Positions 9,554-21,519 are shown, counted from the stretch's first letter. The stretch: 64,000 bases of DNA from Chytriomyces cf. hyalinus JEL632 (GCA_025435555.1 JAIWWG010000118.1:1-64000), one strand, 5' to 3'. Program-made: numbers and translations. The notes: generated from the sequence alone by a model not told the origin.

Positions 9554-10704
9554 TTCTCCCATCCAGGTTCGTTTTCTGTTTCAACCGAGTTTTCCCGGGT
9601 TGGGTTGGAACGTCCCTCGTCGTCATGGGCGGCTGACAACAATGCTCAACTCTCCTTGTGATTGACTGTAATACAACGAACGGTGTTTGGACGCAGTAGG
9701 AATTTCAGATTGTGTCATCTGTTGATACCAATATTTGATTGCCTGGCTGATGACGACATGACAAATGTGGATTGTGAATTGGAAAATTTGATCAGAGGAG
9801 GTGATCATCTTATATAGAACAATTCAGGGGTGTGGGAAAACAAACGTGTGGGAAAGCGGGTCCTTGTCCAATTGGGTCTTTGTGTCTCTCACACTCTGAT
9901 AGGTCCTTGTTCCAGTCTGCATGGTCATGCCACTCAAACGACATTTTGCTGTCATTGCCATCAGGTAGCTCCATGACTCTGACTGGTTCAGTGTGACGTT
10001 GTTCCCACAGCAATTTGAGCATCAGGCAATTGCCACGCCAGGAACAACATCATCCATTGCCTTACAGAGAATGCAGATATTGGTTCACACCGAAAATTGA
10101 AAAGAGGTTTGGCACTATGGGTATGGATGCTATTTTGATTGATGTGGCAAGTGAAGTGGCGATGCAGTTTTGTTTGATGTAACAATTGGAGGAGATCTTT
10201 GGAAATAATAGGTTGCATCGAGGTGGAGGTATCCTTTCCTCCAAACTTTGTGGTCTTGTTTGAGAGAGGTACCAATCTGGAGGACTTGCTCGCTTTCCCT
10301 TCCAAGCCAGTCTTAACTGTCAAGGGGGATGACTGGTGAACCAGTTGACTGTTCTGTGTTTGTCCAGGGATAATAAATTTTTTTCAATTGGACTTATTTC
10401 TGAAGAATCTGCCATTTTTCAAAACGCCGGATACAATAGCAGATAAAATTCTATGAAGGGCAATTGTGCATAGCATTTCAGCAGTTCTGTAGAGGCAATC
10501 ATGAATTACTGGGGATAACTAATGGGATGTATTTGGTTTTTGAACTGGAGTTTAAACAATAAGTGATTCTCCTGTGTCAGGAAGCTACTGTGTTTCATTT
10601 CCTGCAGCAGCCGAAAAAAAAGTGTTATGGAGAAAAATTGCTCTAGCTTTATAGCAAGCTAAAAAGGATAACGCGCATTTTAAGCAGGAATTGTGGGTTG
10701 ATGA
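9554..10704. other. 1.15-kb stretch without a recognisable gene
   Basis: Contains only short minus-strand frames (about 9810-10022 and 9988-10323), neither of which resembles a family I know, and AT-rich sequence up to 10700. Given the neighbours it is probably old mobile-element sequence. The N-terminal C2 domains expected for the CEP120 relic downstream are not visible here. Confidence 0.5.
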
Positions 10705-11945
10705 TCCCGTGATGCTGAATGTGGTCCTTCACCAACATTTGTCAAATTCTCCCACAGCGCAGGTGTCAAAGCCAATGCCAAAGTACCACCCAAACTGACA
10801 CCATCACAACAAATTTGGCAACGAGAAACAACGCCACCCCCACAACCCGCATCTCCAACACCATCCTCCATCCACGAGACTCAAGAATACCAAGCAGCTT
10901 TAGAAGTAGTGTTATGGAAGCGACAAGAAATGACATCTTTCAAAGCACATTTATCGCTGTTGCAAACAAGTCTTGTTGAGAAACTGACGGCAGAGTCGAA
11001 ACGGGATTCGAAACAGGTTGATGCTGTTGCTGCGCGTGTAAGAGATTTGGAACGTGTTGAGACTGCCACGCGGGATTTGTTGTTGAAACTGGAAGATCGC
11101 AATTCTGATTTGAAAAAGGGTGAGGCGGAGGAAAGAAGAAGTGGAGCGATACTTTTGAAGAAAGGATGATGAAACAAACGATACAGCCCGGTGACTAGGA
11201 GACGAGTTTAAAGCTCGGGTTGAAATCGAGAGAGTTAAAGCGTTAGAAGCGGAAGCTGGGCAGATCTGCGCAGTTCGTGAAAGAGACGAGGTTGAAGTCA
11301 AATTGAAGGGGCTTGAAAGCGAGTTTGAGCAGTTTCGCAAGAATGTGATGGAAGGAAGGAGGCATGGGTATGACGCCTGCGGAGATGGGAGGAGCGACGG
11401 TAGCCATCAAGAATGAGCTTGCGAGCATTATTGCTGGTGCGGCTGCGACGGAACGGAGGGCAGAGTCGCTTGAAGCGTCGAAGCGGCATTATAAGGCGCA
11501 GTGGATTCGAACTTTGCGAGATCTTGCAAACACAAAGAAACTGCTGCAGCAAGAGATTGAGGATCGGTTGCGGAATAGTCAGAAGGAATTGGATACCGTC
11601 AAAATGCAGCTATTGGCAAAAGACGAGCTAGGATCTGTTGAAAATGAAAGGAAAATGATTGATACGATGCGTCGAACGTCAGGTGTGAAGGAGGAGAAAT
11701 CTGTCACGTTTCCAGAAAACCCGTGTGTTAATCAGAAAGAGAACAGTAATACTGTTGCTGGAGGAAAAGAAAGCAATGGAATATTGCGCGAAACGAAACG
11801 GCAGAGCTTGGATCGTCGGATTCAAGCTAAAGTGGAGCGTTTGGTGAAGGAGCGCGATTCGTTGGTTGATTCTGGCCTCTATTCTGGAGATGATAGACTT
11901 TTTCGGGAGCTTGATGTTCGAGTGGGCAATTTATCAAAGCGATAA
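10705..11945 (+). pseudogene. CEP120: CEP120-like centriole protein, C-terminal part only, with frame breaks
   Basis: Segments align in order with the coiled-coil half of CEP120: EYQAALEVVLWKRQEM (animal YKAALELEMWKEMQ), a long Lys/Glu/Arg coiled coil, LEASKRHYKAQWIRTLRDLA ([20 protein letters not shown]) and the end QAKVERLVKERDSLVDSGLY with DDRLFRELD (RLIEERDTLMRTGVY, DRIISELD). The three N-terminal C2 domains are missing; upstream is repeat debris. Frame is lost near 11165 (stops, no intron) and again near 11350 in a GGAAGGAAGG run. CEP120 acts in centriole elongation and basal-body assembly. It may be a dead 5'-truncated copy, or a damaged assembly of a gene whose start lies elsewhere. 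Confidence 0.7.
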
Positions 11946-12036
11946 AAATGTTAGATATCGTGCAGTCGTTGAGGTTGAAACGAAGAAAAGGATTTTTATT
12001 ATAGAATATGACCCAATCAACTTCTCCAACCGGAGT

Positions 12037-14087
12037 TCAGTAGCGCCCCAAACTCACGGACGAAGACCCCGACCTCTTGCCCATTCTCGCGAGAGCAGAC
12101 ACAACCCACACAAATACGCCTCCAATCATCAAAAATAAACAGTACTCCATCATGCTTGTTTTCCCGCTCCCACCTCCTCCTCCTCCATTTTCGCCCTTTT
12201 GCGTTGATAGTTGGGCTGTTGAATCCATTTTCGTTTCAGTTTCTCCGAGGAGTTTTCCGATTGCACCGAGAGACGCATCGCCCTGTTTAAATACATGTCA
12301 GGGTTCTCGGTCATGCAGGTACCTGAAGAATCACATTACCAGATCATTCGCAAGTTTGATTTTGGTCGTAAGCTGTCGAATATCTTCGCTCAAAGTTGTC
12401 GCCAGCGATCTGCGCGCGTTGTGTTCCGAAGAAAAGGTTTTTAACATTCACAACGACATGTAAAAACAAAAACCAAAAACTTACAGCATTACATCCACTT
12501 TTCCGGAAACTCCACGCACTTTAAAATCCAAAGGATTCATGTGAATAAGCGCGTTTTTATCGTACCGTGAGTTCACAGTACGCGCTGCCTGAATCGGAAT
12601 TAGACCCACTTTTTCTTGCAGCAGGTTGATTGCGGCAATGATTTTTTCTTGGTTGTCTTCGAGATTTCGGAGGACTTCAGGCTGGGTGAACAAATGAAAA
12701 GGGGGCAAGCCGTTGAGTTTTCTTTTTCCAGATGGAGGAGCGTTCTCACTGAAGAGTAGATCTGAACTCACAGAGAAAGCTTCTTGAAATCCGACAGGCA
12801 AGACTTCCTCGTATTCCCAACCCTCGGCGGCACGGACTGCGGCCTCAGCATCCTTGATTTTCTGTATTATTGGCGCCAGCGTTTAGAGACCTAGTGGATA
12901 GTTGAGATGCAAAGAAACGCAAGCTCACCTGTAATTCATCCTTGTTTTCAGGCATGCCGTTGTGGTCGCTTTGGCCCTGTAAATCTCGTCGATCAGAAAC
13001 ATAATTTCGCATTGAATAAAGACATTGCTCTCTGTACCGTGCCACCGCTCGGATTCACTTCGAAAACTTCAAACGCGAACAAATCATGGTCGGCTGAGAA
13101 TGTAAAAAGTCAGATTCGAGATATTCCAGATAAGAAATTGAAAAAAAACAAAACAACCTTGCGCTTTCGCCGAAGTCGCGGCCGTGAAGCCGAAATGGTA
13201 TCCTCTTGGAAGAACGACATTGTCGGCCCGGAAGCATTCGGTGAACCCGAACCCGCCTTGCGTTAAATCAATTTCGACCTGTGTCAACGGTCATGTCAGA
13301 TCCACTTGTCAACATGGACAACGAACTTGCTTCTGAGCACCTTCAAAGTCCTGCTTGCATAAGTGATCCTTCCAAACACGTTGTGTGGTGCATTGACGTA
13401 ATCGCGAAAACATTTCCCGAGAAAGTTTTGATTTTCGGGCGGTGCATTCGGGGTATCCAAGGTGGTGTAGCCGTCGTTTTTGATGGCGTAAATGAGGGGC
13501 GAGTGTCGGTTTGTTTCGGGGCTGGAAGTGTCGAGACCAACAAGCAGGCCTGATAAGCAATAACAACTCAACATTGGCATAGAAAAACAACGATCAATAG
13601 AAAGAATCACCGTTCCACATGGATCCTGCGCCATAGAGGGGTCCCTGCACCGAAGGATCCTTTGCGTACCAGAACGCGAAACCACGTCCAGCCGCCAAGC
13701 CATGCGTGCCTCCATGGGATGTCGATGCAAACGAGAAGCGCACCATCCATTCATTGTGCGGGTTTGGCTGCGTGCACCAGACACCGCCTGAGGCATCGGC
13801 GACACTGGGAGCCAGACGGATACGATCAGAGGCAACGACGGAATCTGAACAAAGACATCTTTGAGCATTAATGCGTGCATGCCAAGCAGAGAAGGATGGA
13901 ACAAAAGTCGGACGGGCATACTTCCGACTGGGTTAAAGTTTGGCAGCAGCACAGATTGCTTAGAGTCCGTCTTAAGACCCGGGCCCGGCACAAACGGACG
14001 CTTAAGCGACTGGCGGTAGTCGTAGCGTGTCCGTGGCTCTGCGAGCACCAGAAGAACGACCAACGACAGCGCGAGCAGGATCTGCAT
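12037..14087 (-). CDS. LMAN1: ERGIC-53/LMAN1-type L-type lectin cargo receptor
   Basis: Signal peptide (MQILLALSLVVLLVLAEPRT), then the leguminous-type lectin domain over several exons: DSVVASDRIRLAPSVADASG, GVWCTQPNPHNEWMVRFSFA, GFAFWYAKDPSVQGPLYG, LLVGLDTSSPETNRHSPLI and DLTQGGFGFTECFRADNVVL. A luminal stalk follows with coiled-coil potential (QPEVLRNLEDNQEKIIAAIN), then one membrane span (MEYCLFLMIGGVFVWVV) and a short basic cytosolic tail ending SLGRY. Such receptors take glycoproteins from ER to Golgi. The usual KKFF-type tail is absent; only a final aromatic residue remains. About seven introns, no frame breaks seen. Divergent from the RING gene. Confidence 0.88.
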
Positions 14088-14193
14088 CCCAATTAAAATA
14101 TTTTTTTGTGTTTATTTATTTAGTGGTTTGTCACTGACAAACACGGCTCTAAATCACTTTACAAACAAACCGTGTTTGTTTTGCAAACTTGGC

Positions 14194-15746
14194 ATGAATA
14201 GCAACGAGGCATTCATCACGAACGAGCTCGCGCATCCACACAGCGAGGCATGCGCGAACCTCGCTAGAGTTGCAGAGGAACTCGCCGGCAGAAACGCCAT
14301 GGAACTGACACGGTCCCTCCCACAGCCAGAAGAAGCGCGTAACCATTGTCGACAACATGCTGTCCGCACTGTCGATACTCCTTCCCCGCAAACAGTCGCC
14401 CGTGCTGATGCACACAACCCTCCGCGTGCGAATGCAGCTCAAGAAGTGTCCAGTGACTTTCAATCCATGATTTTCACTTGGAGGTTTGTTTTTTTACCCC
14501 ATATGGTCGAAACCCAAAGCCCTTTTTGTTAACGCGTTTTCTTATCAGGATTTGGCTTGGAGTGCACCTTACAGCGCTTGTTGCCATGATCAGCGCAAAC
14601 ACGTACGCGCTGTTCATCGATGTCGCGCCCTGTGACGTGGGCATTTGGACCTTCACAGTGTTCAACACGGTTGTGATGGGATTCCAGATTGGGCTGTCGA
14701 CTCTTCTCATGTTCAGCTTACCACTGTTGGAAAATGGGGCGGATTTAAGAATGACGTGGCGCGTTCATCAGCAGTGAGATAGTATTTCTGTCGAGAATAT
14801 TGTCGGCATCTTAACTGCTTGAATGGCAGGATCACGATATCGCGAATCGCATTTTATGCAAGCTTCTTTGTCTCTTTCATTCAGATTGCGCTTATCCCAC
14901 TCGGCATTGCTCTGGTCAAGAACGCGGATTCTAGCTGTGTGCGTTGAGTTTTTCGTTCGGCTTTTCTTGAACGAATGTTGACATTTCGTTTGTTTTGATT
15001 TTCGCAGTCAATGGAGCCGTCTTTGACGTACGTCTACACCTTCTACATCTCGCTGTTTCAGTGCATCTTTATTGTGTGCATGTCTGCTCCCATTTGTTTT
15101 ATGGTACGTGTCATGACTCTTTTTGCTCTGAGGAATTACGCTGTTCTTTAACTATCTTCTTCAGCCTTGTTATATTGCCCTATGCGATGTCCCAAGTTAC
15201 CACGGCTTGAACCCGCAAGCCATCCGAAGACTCACTACAATCACATATGTCGTACCTGACCAACAACCACCCGCCGTCGAAACCGAGACGAAAAAGTCAA
15301 GTTACGATATCATTATGGAACTCGAAAACCCAAATCTGGCGGAACTGTATCAGCAGCAGTGGTATATGGATTATAAAGAAGATCTTAGGATTTCGAAGGA
15401 AGTTGCCGAGGAAGTTGCGAATGAACGTGCGCGTGCGAGCGCGAGCAGCAGTCAGTCAACGCTCAATGCAACAACTCCAAACATGCCAAAAACAACCACA
15501 CCCGCACAACAACATAAATCCAAACCAAAAGAAATCAAAAAACTGTCCAGGCACCGCCGCCATGAAACCGTTCGTGAATCTGAATGCGCCATTTGTTTAG
15601 AAGCCTGGTTGAATGGCGAGATTATCAAAAAATTAAACTGTGGACACGCGTTTCACCAGGATTGTGTGATTCCGTGGTTGGAGGAGCATGTTCATTGTCC
15701 ACTGTGTCGGTCAAGTTTGGAGAGGAAGGGGATTTTGCGGAGGTGA
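14194..15746 (+). CDS. Multi-pass membrane RING-H2 E3 ubiquitin ligase
   Basis: Exons 14194-14483, 14549-14773, 14830-14938, 15008-15103 and 15165-15746, all in frame. A polar N-terminal tail is followed by four hydrophobic segments (around LGVHLTALVAMISANTYAL, FTVFNTVVMGFQIGLSTLLM, IAFYASFFVSFIQIALIPLG and YVYTFYISLFQCIFIVCMSA). The cytosolic C-terminus carries a full RING-H2: CAICLEAWLNG, then NCGHAFHQDC, VIPWLEEHVHCPLC. A basic Gln/Thr-rich linker lies in front. Probably an endomembrane quality-control ligase; the substrate is unknown. An in-frame ATG at 14128 is an alternative start. Confidence 0.85.
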
Positions 15747-15942
15747 AGATGGAGTGTTTGATTTGTGTTGATGTTTTGAACTGGGAAGATTTGAAGTTGG
15801 AAGATTTGAAGCTTGATTTGCGCATCTTTGAAAAATAATATTAAACACTCAAAAGGATTCGTATATATCCCGCTTTTACTGAAACCCATCGCGAGCCTGT
15901 ACACGAAAAAAGAAATGAAAACAAAAAAGTGCGCCTCTTCTT

Positions 15943-15962
15943 CCCCCCCCCCCCCCCCCCCC
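15943..15962 (+). repeat. Poly-C tract of 20
   Basis: Twenty consecutive C bases, followed by CACCCACCC and TC-rich sequence, between the convergent 3' ends of the RING and channel genes. On the minus strand it is a G20 run able to form G-quadruplexes just past the channel stop codon. Confidence 0.9.
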
Positions 15963-15998
15963 ACCCACCCTCTCTCTCTCTTCTTCTTGTTCTTCTTC

Positions 15999-18948
15999 TC
16001 AGCGATTATTCTCAGCCATTTTGACCACCTTCTCCCGCTCCGCCGCCAACCCTTGAATTCGCAGTTTCATGTCCGGAAAGTCATCCAAAATCAAGTGAAA
16101 GTCGCTGTACGTCAGCCGGTACATGAGACTAGGCAACGCGCATTGCACAGTCGCTGTTCGTAGCGTTTTCGTAATCAGGCCCACCTCTGTTGGAAGCAAA
16201 ATCATAAGTTAAGGGAATGAACTCGCAGCTGCTGATGCATGTACCTCCAAAGTAAGTTCCCGCAGACAACGTCACGACCTTGTTCTTGTTCACATACACA
16301 TCCGCTTTTCCTGAAAGGATAAAGTACATGTCTGACCCGGAGTCTCCTTGCTTTGTGACGTAGTCGCCGGGTATATAGTTGTATGAATGCAGGGCACCGG
16401 CAATACGACCAATAAAGAGTTCGTCTCGTCCGTCATCTTCGGAGCGTTTTAGGAATGGGACGCGCTCAATGAGTTTTCGAGTGTTGTGGAGAAGGATTTC
16501 CTGAAACCAAAAAACGCGGGTAACGAGAAAGCCCAATCCGTTTTTTAGTTAACTTTCTCACCGCTTTCAGTGAATCGTTAAAATCCGCAAGCACCGCGTC
16601 TTCTTCAAAATATTTCCCGCGATACCGGCTTTCGTAATAACTCAAAAGCTTCATTTCTGTATCTTTGCTCAAATCTTTCCAACGAATGTAATCGCGTAAC
16701 TCGCCGATTTTTTGGTGGAATAGCCGGCCGGATGGGTTGAATGCCATTACTGCTGATGATATGGAGCCGAGGAAAACAGCGTACTGCGAAGTATTTCGAA
16801 AGGTGTGAGCTTTGATAGGTATATGGTGGGGAGGAGGTACGTACCACAATGGCAGCCAGGATGATGTAAACTAACGAAACGATTTGTTCCGCCATTGTCC
16901 AGGGACTGAAGAGAACGCAGAGTTTGAGTTGAATGGAAAACACTTCAAAAAAAAAGACGCGTACTTTAACGACGTCGGGAAAATGTTTCCAATCGCCTGA
17001 TTTAAACCAGTTTTCAGTCACTCTAGAATGAGAGGAAAAGCGAGCCCTACCTTGTAAAAAGTCCACACATAAATCTCAGCAATGTTGGCGGAATGGTACA
17101 GCGGCCATAATGAATCCCACCCCACAAACCCAGTCACTCTTCCCATCAAAAAAATTGTGCACGCGTTGAAATGGGCAAACAAGAAAATGCCGGCTATAAT
17201 GGGTATGATTTTGGAGATGGGAGCTGCCGCCACGTCGTCAATCCGCCAGGCAAGGTTTGTTACGGTTGGGCATCGTAGCAGGTGGTTTTTTAGTTTGTAT
17301 ACGCGGATGAGGGGGATTAGGAGGAGGAGTTCGTACGCGGTTGCTGAACGGACTAATATTGTGAATGGAATCTGGGTTGTGATGGAAGTGTTTACAGATA
17401 ATACATGCAAAGTAGATGCAGGAAATACCAGTGTAAAGATCTCAATAAAGACAGCCTGGCGAAAGTAATCCTCAACCCAAACGGCGAGGGTGGGTCTTGC
17501 CTTTTCATATTCCACGAAATCAAACGTAAAGTCTCCCTCAACAAGACGCGGCGTAAACAGCGTGATCACAGAGTCTACGGCAAATATTACTGTTATGCAA
17601 ATGGACAGATGGTCCACGTTCATTAGCGCGTATGTGCCGTTGTAGCTGATGATGACGGGTATAATCCAAAGCAGGCTGAATATCACGACTAAAGATACCA
17701 TGATTAAATCGGTCGGTGCGAAACACTTTTCTAACACTTACGCGCTGAAAATAAATCCCAAACGTTTGAAAACAGTGAGCGTGGATGAATTCCGTTCACT
17801 CGAAAATTGATGGATAATGTTCCGAACGCAGACAGCTGCTCCGTCGTGACTCTTCTACCTTTATGGTCATACGCAGGGAGGAGGAAAATATTGGCTAATG
17901 CGTTGTGGGAAGGTGAAGGAGTTGCAGTAGGTGGCGTGGCTGATGGAATTGGGACGCGTTGCTCTGCGGGCTTCGTCGGGACTGGTACAAAGACCTTTGG
18001 AGAACTGGAATTTGCTGAATGCTTTGAAGGTTCACGAAGCAGATATCTTGATGGAGCAAAGCTGCTTGGCACTTCGAGACTGGGGCTGACTGGATTCGAT
18101 GTAATTCTTTCTTCGATTTGAAACGACAGGGCTGATGTACCACGCGAGTTAGCTGAACTGGAATTAGTCTCTGAAGTTTTATCTTGGTTTGTATCTGCGG
18201 TGTTACTAGGCTGCCGAAAGATGGAACGTGTTGTGGACAGCGCAAGGCTGCCGCTGGGTTGCTGATCTGAGGATACATCACGAAGTGGGACCAAGATAGG
18301 TTCTTGTTTTAGCCGTGCAAACATGTCGTTTGAAGACTCTGCAGAATTTGGAGAGCCAAAAGAGTTTGTGGAGCTGACTGGAAATCCTGAACCGCCCATG
18401 GAAACCATTGCCATATTTAAGGGAGATGAAGAATCACTATCTGAAACTTCCAGCGTCTGTTTTTGGACGCGCTTGATGTCATCGCGCGCTTTTGATTCGC
18501 GCCGTGAAGTTGGAAAGTTTCCATCAGTTGCCATATCCATGAATTTTGCCAGGCCTCGAGTGTCTGGTTGAGATGCCCGCTTGTTTCTCAGCATCGATGG
18601 CATGGTTCTGATGCTTATATGGCTTTGTACATGCTCGCTGGGCAGTTTTCGCCGCATTGATTTTCCCGTGCGCGTGCGCGCTGACATGCGTTTGTCCGAC
18701 TCTGCAAACAGCGAGACCCCAGACTGATGAGGCGAGAGTTCTACGCTGCCTGTATAGTCATCCACGGTGAGACGGATTCCAAACTCCTGGCACGTCATCT
18801 GCTCTGGAGATTGGTCCGGGGTTGCGCTCGTAGTTTGAGCCTTCAGCGCGGCTTCAAACATGGAAATGATAAAGTCCGAGCGATCGACAATCTCGGATCG
18901 CAGCCGGCGAAAGTCTTTAAGCATTTTGCGCACGTCTTCTTGGTTCAT
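15999..18948 (-). CDS. HCN/CNG-like cyclic-nucleotide-binding channel with non-canonical pore
   Basis: Long Ser-rich cytosolic N-terminus (about 400 aa, MNQEDVRKMLKDFRRLRSE), then S1-S6. LIMVSLVVIFSLLWIIPVII is S1; YELLLLIPLIRVYKLKNHLL has the short basic pattern of S4; IIPIIAGIFLFAHFNACTIF is S5. The pore helix YVWTFYKAIGNIFPTSLNPW is joined by a 54-nt intron, and S6 is IVYAVFLGSISSAVMAFNPS. A C-linker (KIGELRDYIRWKDL) and a cyclic-nucleotide-binding fold follow (YNYIPGDYVTKQGDSGSDMY, FILSGKADVYV, GTYFGGEVGLITKTLRTATV). Where K+ channels have GYG the pore reads PTSLN. A related channel acts in zoospore phototaxis in Blastocladiella; the same role here is inference. Confidence 0.85.
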
Positions 18949-19357
18949 TTCGGGGGGATGTACGGATGGTTGGGGAGCTATGATGTCTTAACTTTTGGCG
19001 ATCACTGCGCGATTTTCGGTTTCTGGGCCAAACAGCGCGCATTGTGTGACCTTAATTTGCTTGAAACACAACCTGATTTGGAATATGTAAATAAATATCA
19101 AATGGTTGTTTTTCCAGGTATCTAAACACCACTTCACATTGGGTGTATTCGTTATTAACATTGGCTATCATCACTGGCCGTCGTCACTGCCAAGTTTCGT
19201 TTGATACCAAACGCGTGTATCCGGTTGGCTGTCGGCCATTTTTACAACCTTCTCTCTCGCTCTCCGCCCACATGTTTTACTTAGCAGTCACCGAACATGA
19301 ACAAGCAAGCTTCGCATACGCAACCACCAAACAAAGGTGCAGAACGACTCGGCTGAC

Positions 19358-20000
19358 GTTCAATAAATACGTCTGCCTTTGCCTGAGAGGATAAAGTACA
19401 TGTCGGGATCCTGAGTGTCGCAGCACTTTGTAAGGAAGTCTCTGGGAATAGCGATTCGTCGTGTCATCCGTTTTTTATGCACATTTTAGGCCGTAAATTA
19501 GTTTTTCCTGCGTTGTGGGAGAAGGAAAAATAACGTATAACGAGGCGCATCGAATCACTCAATGGCTCACCGCTCTCAGTAAATCGTTTAAGTCAGCGAC
19601 AATGGCGTCATTTTCTGTAGATATTTCCCGCGGTACCAGCTCGTAGCAACTGATCAGCTTCAGTTCAGTCCCTATGCTTAAAATCCAACGGATGTAACCG
19701 CAGATTATTTGCTGAAACAACCGCGCCATACCTTGCAGAAATTTCGAGTATATATATATGCGCAAACGTGGTGGTATCGTATAGAGCCCCAACCGACATA
19801 GCCCCGCCACACATCGCTTCAAGAAGATCGTGCAAGCATTGAAATGAATAAGCAGGAATACCTCAGCAATGAATTTTCTGGTATCTATCGAAGCGGATGC
19901 AACCGAATTTCTTACTCTATCTTCCAGATGCGGTTCGATGGAGAAGGCGTCAATGTGCACTCTTAGTTTGTAAACGCGTATTCAGTGGGATCAAGAGAGC
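19358..20000 (-). pseudogene. Decayed tandem copy of the HCN-like channel
   Basis: Fragments of the upstream neighbour recur in order with stops and shifts: IRVYKLRVHIDAF (end of S4), EVFLLIHFNACTIFLKRCVA (S5), YIRWILSIGTELKLISCYEL (C-linker), DAIVADLNDLLRAVS and, near 19360-19410, DPDMYFILSGKG from the nucleotide-binding fold. The intact gene has LIRVYKLK, FLFAHFNACTIF, YIRWKDLSKDTEMKLLSYYE, DAVLADFNDSLKA and SDMYFILSGKA. The pore and most of S1-S3 are lost. It lies on the same strand about 400 bp from the intact gene's start: a tandem duplicate that died. Confidence 0.85.
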
Positions 20001-20423
20001 TCGTAGAATGGCGCGTCGTGGAGTAAGGTGGAGAATGGTAGTCTGGATGAAATGGTGTGTTGCTGTTGAAATCCTGCCGATCGGAGAATTTTGCTGAGCC
20101 ATGACGTAAATTGCTGTAACCAAGACTTTTTCGACGCGTTTGTTTGACTGTTTGAGAACTATTTGTAGGTTGTGGGCCTTCATCTCAATAATAGATGCAC
20201 ATCAATTTCGGCGATTCGGCAATATTCTTTTCATCGATGGGCTAAGCTGAGGGTTGGAAAGCTGGGTCTTGATTCCAGAGTTCTTAAAAATTCTGACAGG
20301 TTGAGTGTTGAAGCTTCCCCGGGTAATTGTTGTGGATGGACTTTTCAAGTTTCGAACTTTTGATCGATCAGTCGACCGGTGCATGTTAAGTATTTGTGTT
20401 CTTCTGAACTTACTTTTGGAGTA

Positions 20424-21519
20424 ATGGTTTCCAAAGAACGCGGTTCTAGTTCAGGGTTGCAGGAGAACAGTGCACGAACGAAAGAAAAAATTGATCAAAA
20501 TGAGCGCGCTAAAATGAAAGTCCCATCCAAAGCCGAGCTCAAGGACGAAATCATGAAGCTCCGCGCCCAATTAGAGATTGTCAGGCAAGGAAATCCAGGC
20601 AACGGCACAACCCCTCTGCCTCTGAATGCCAGCACCAAATCCGTGACCCGAAATGACTTGGGATCCTCAAAGACACCACCTGCACCATTCAGTACTGCTC
20701 CATCCACCAGTGCTGGGAAGAAGTGAGTCAAAGGGACACAGCCAATGATTGAGACGCTGCTGCATTTGCGTTATGTTTCGGAGGCAGAAGGGTTTGTTAT
20801 GACTCATTTCATATGCCTCTGTATTCATGTTGACATCCAATTCAGATTCACAGGCGTTAAATCTACGAAGCAACTGGGTGTCGCGTGGCAACGTATTACC
20901 CGCGAATTCAATTTAACGCACGTGAGCGACTTCAAGGAAGTGCTTTCAAAAGGACAGTTGCAGACGAAGCATGACCATCTCAAAGCCGAATACGCAGCGA
21001 TTCGATCACAGCTGGAGAAAGAAACTGGAAGCAGGAGCGGCATTGATGGAGATGACGGCGAACAACGGGAGCCACGCTGCGCCAGTAGGCAGCGCTACAG
21101 TCGCGAAAACCTCCCCGACTACTGGGAAACTCTGGTGGAATACTTTTGGGTCGTGAAAGGAGCGCCAATTTTCGATGATGGTCGGTCAGAAGCTGCTGAT
21201 GACAGGTAAAATATAAAATTTATGAAGTCCACTGCTTGCGTCCAACTTCTTTTTTTTATAAACTGCCAGCATGGAATATATCGAAAACAGTCCTGTCGTC
21301 TCTGATAGCGACTCTGCTCCTGCAAGTCCTGTGCTTCCGAAAAGGCGCCGATCTGAGGAAATTGAAAGGAAGATCAAAAAGCAACGCAAGCAGTATAGAG
21401 AGATGAAAAGATTGGAGGAGGAAGAACTTACTCAAGCGCTCACTGATATGTTCAATGGATTCTCAAAGGGCCTTTTCGCGTTAGCAGCAGGAATCGCGGC
21501 TCGAAATAATTGCGCCTGA
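20424..21519 (+). CDS. Myb/SANT-like DNA-binding protein, possibly transposon-derived
   Basis: Exons 20424-20722, 20846-21205 and 21270-21519; 302 aa if so spliced. The N-terminus is charged and partly coiled coil. Exon 2 carries a Myb/SANT-like helical motif (STKQLGVAWQRITREFNLTH, then QTKHDHLKAEYAAIRSQLEK), a linker and NLPDYWETLVEYFWVVKGAP. Exon 3 has a basic nuclear-localisation-like stretch (LPKRRRSEEIERKIKKQRKQ) and a short helix. The first helix of the motif appears to be encoded inside the first intron (MIETLLHLRYVSEAEG at about 20744-20791), just past a TGA that is also part of the GTGAGT donor. It may be a truncated isoform or a mutated gene. Confidence 0.6.

Noticed and set aside
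13875-14096. Plus-strand frames over the lectin gene
   Set aside because: Antisense shadows of the lectin exons; no motif and incompatible with its splice sites.
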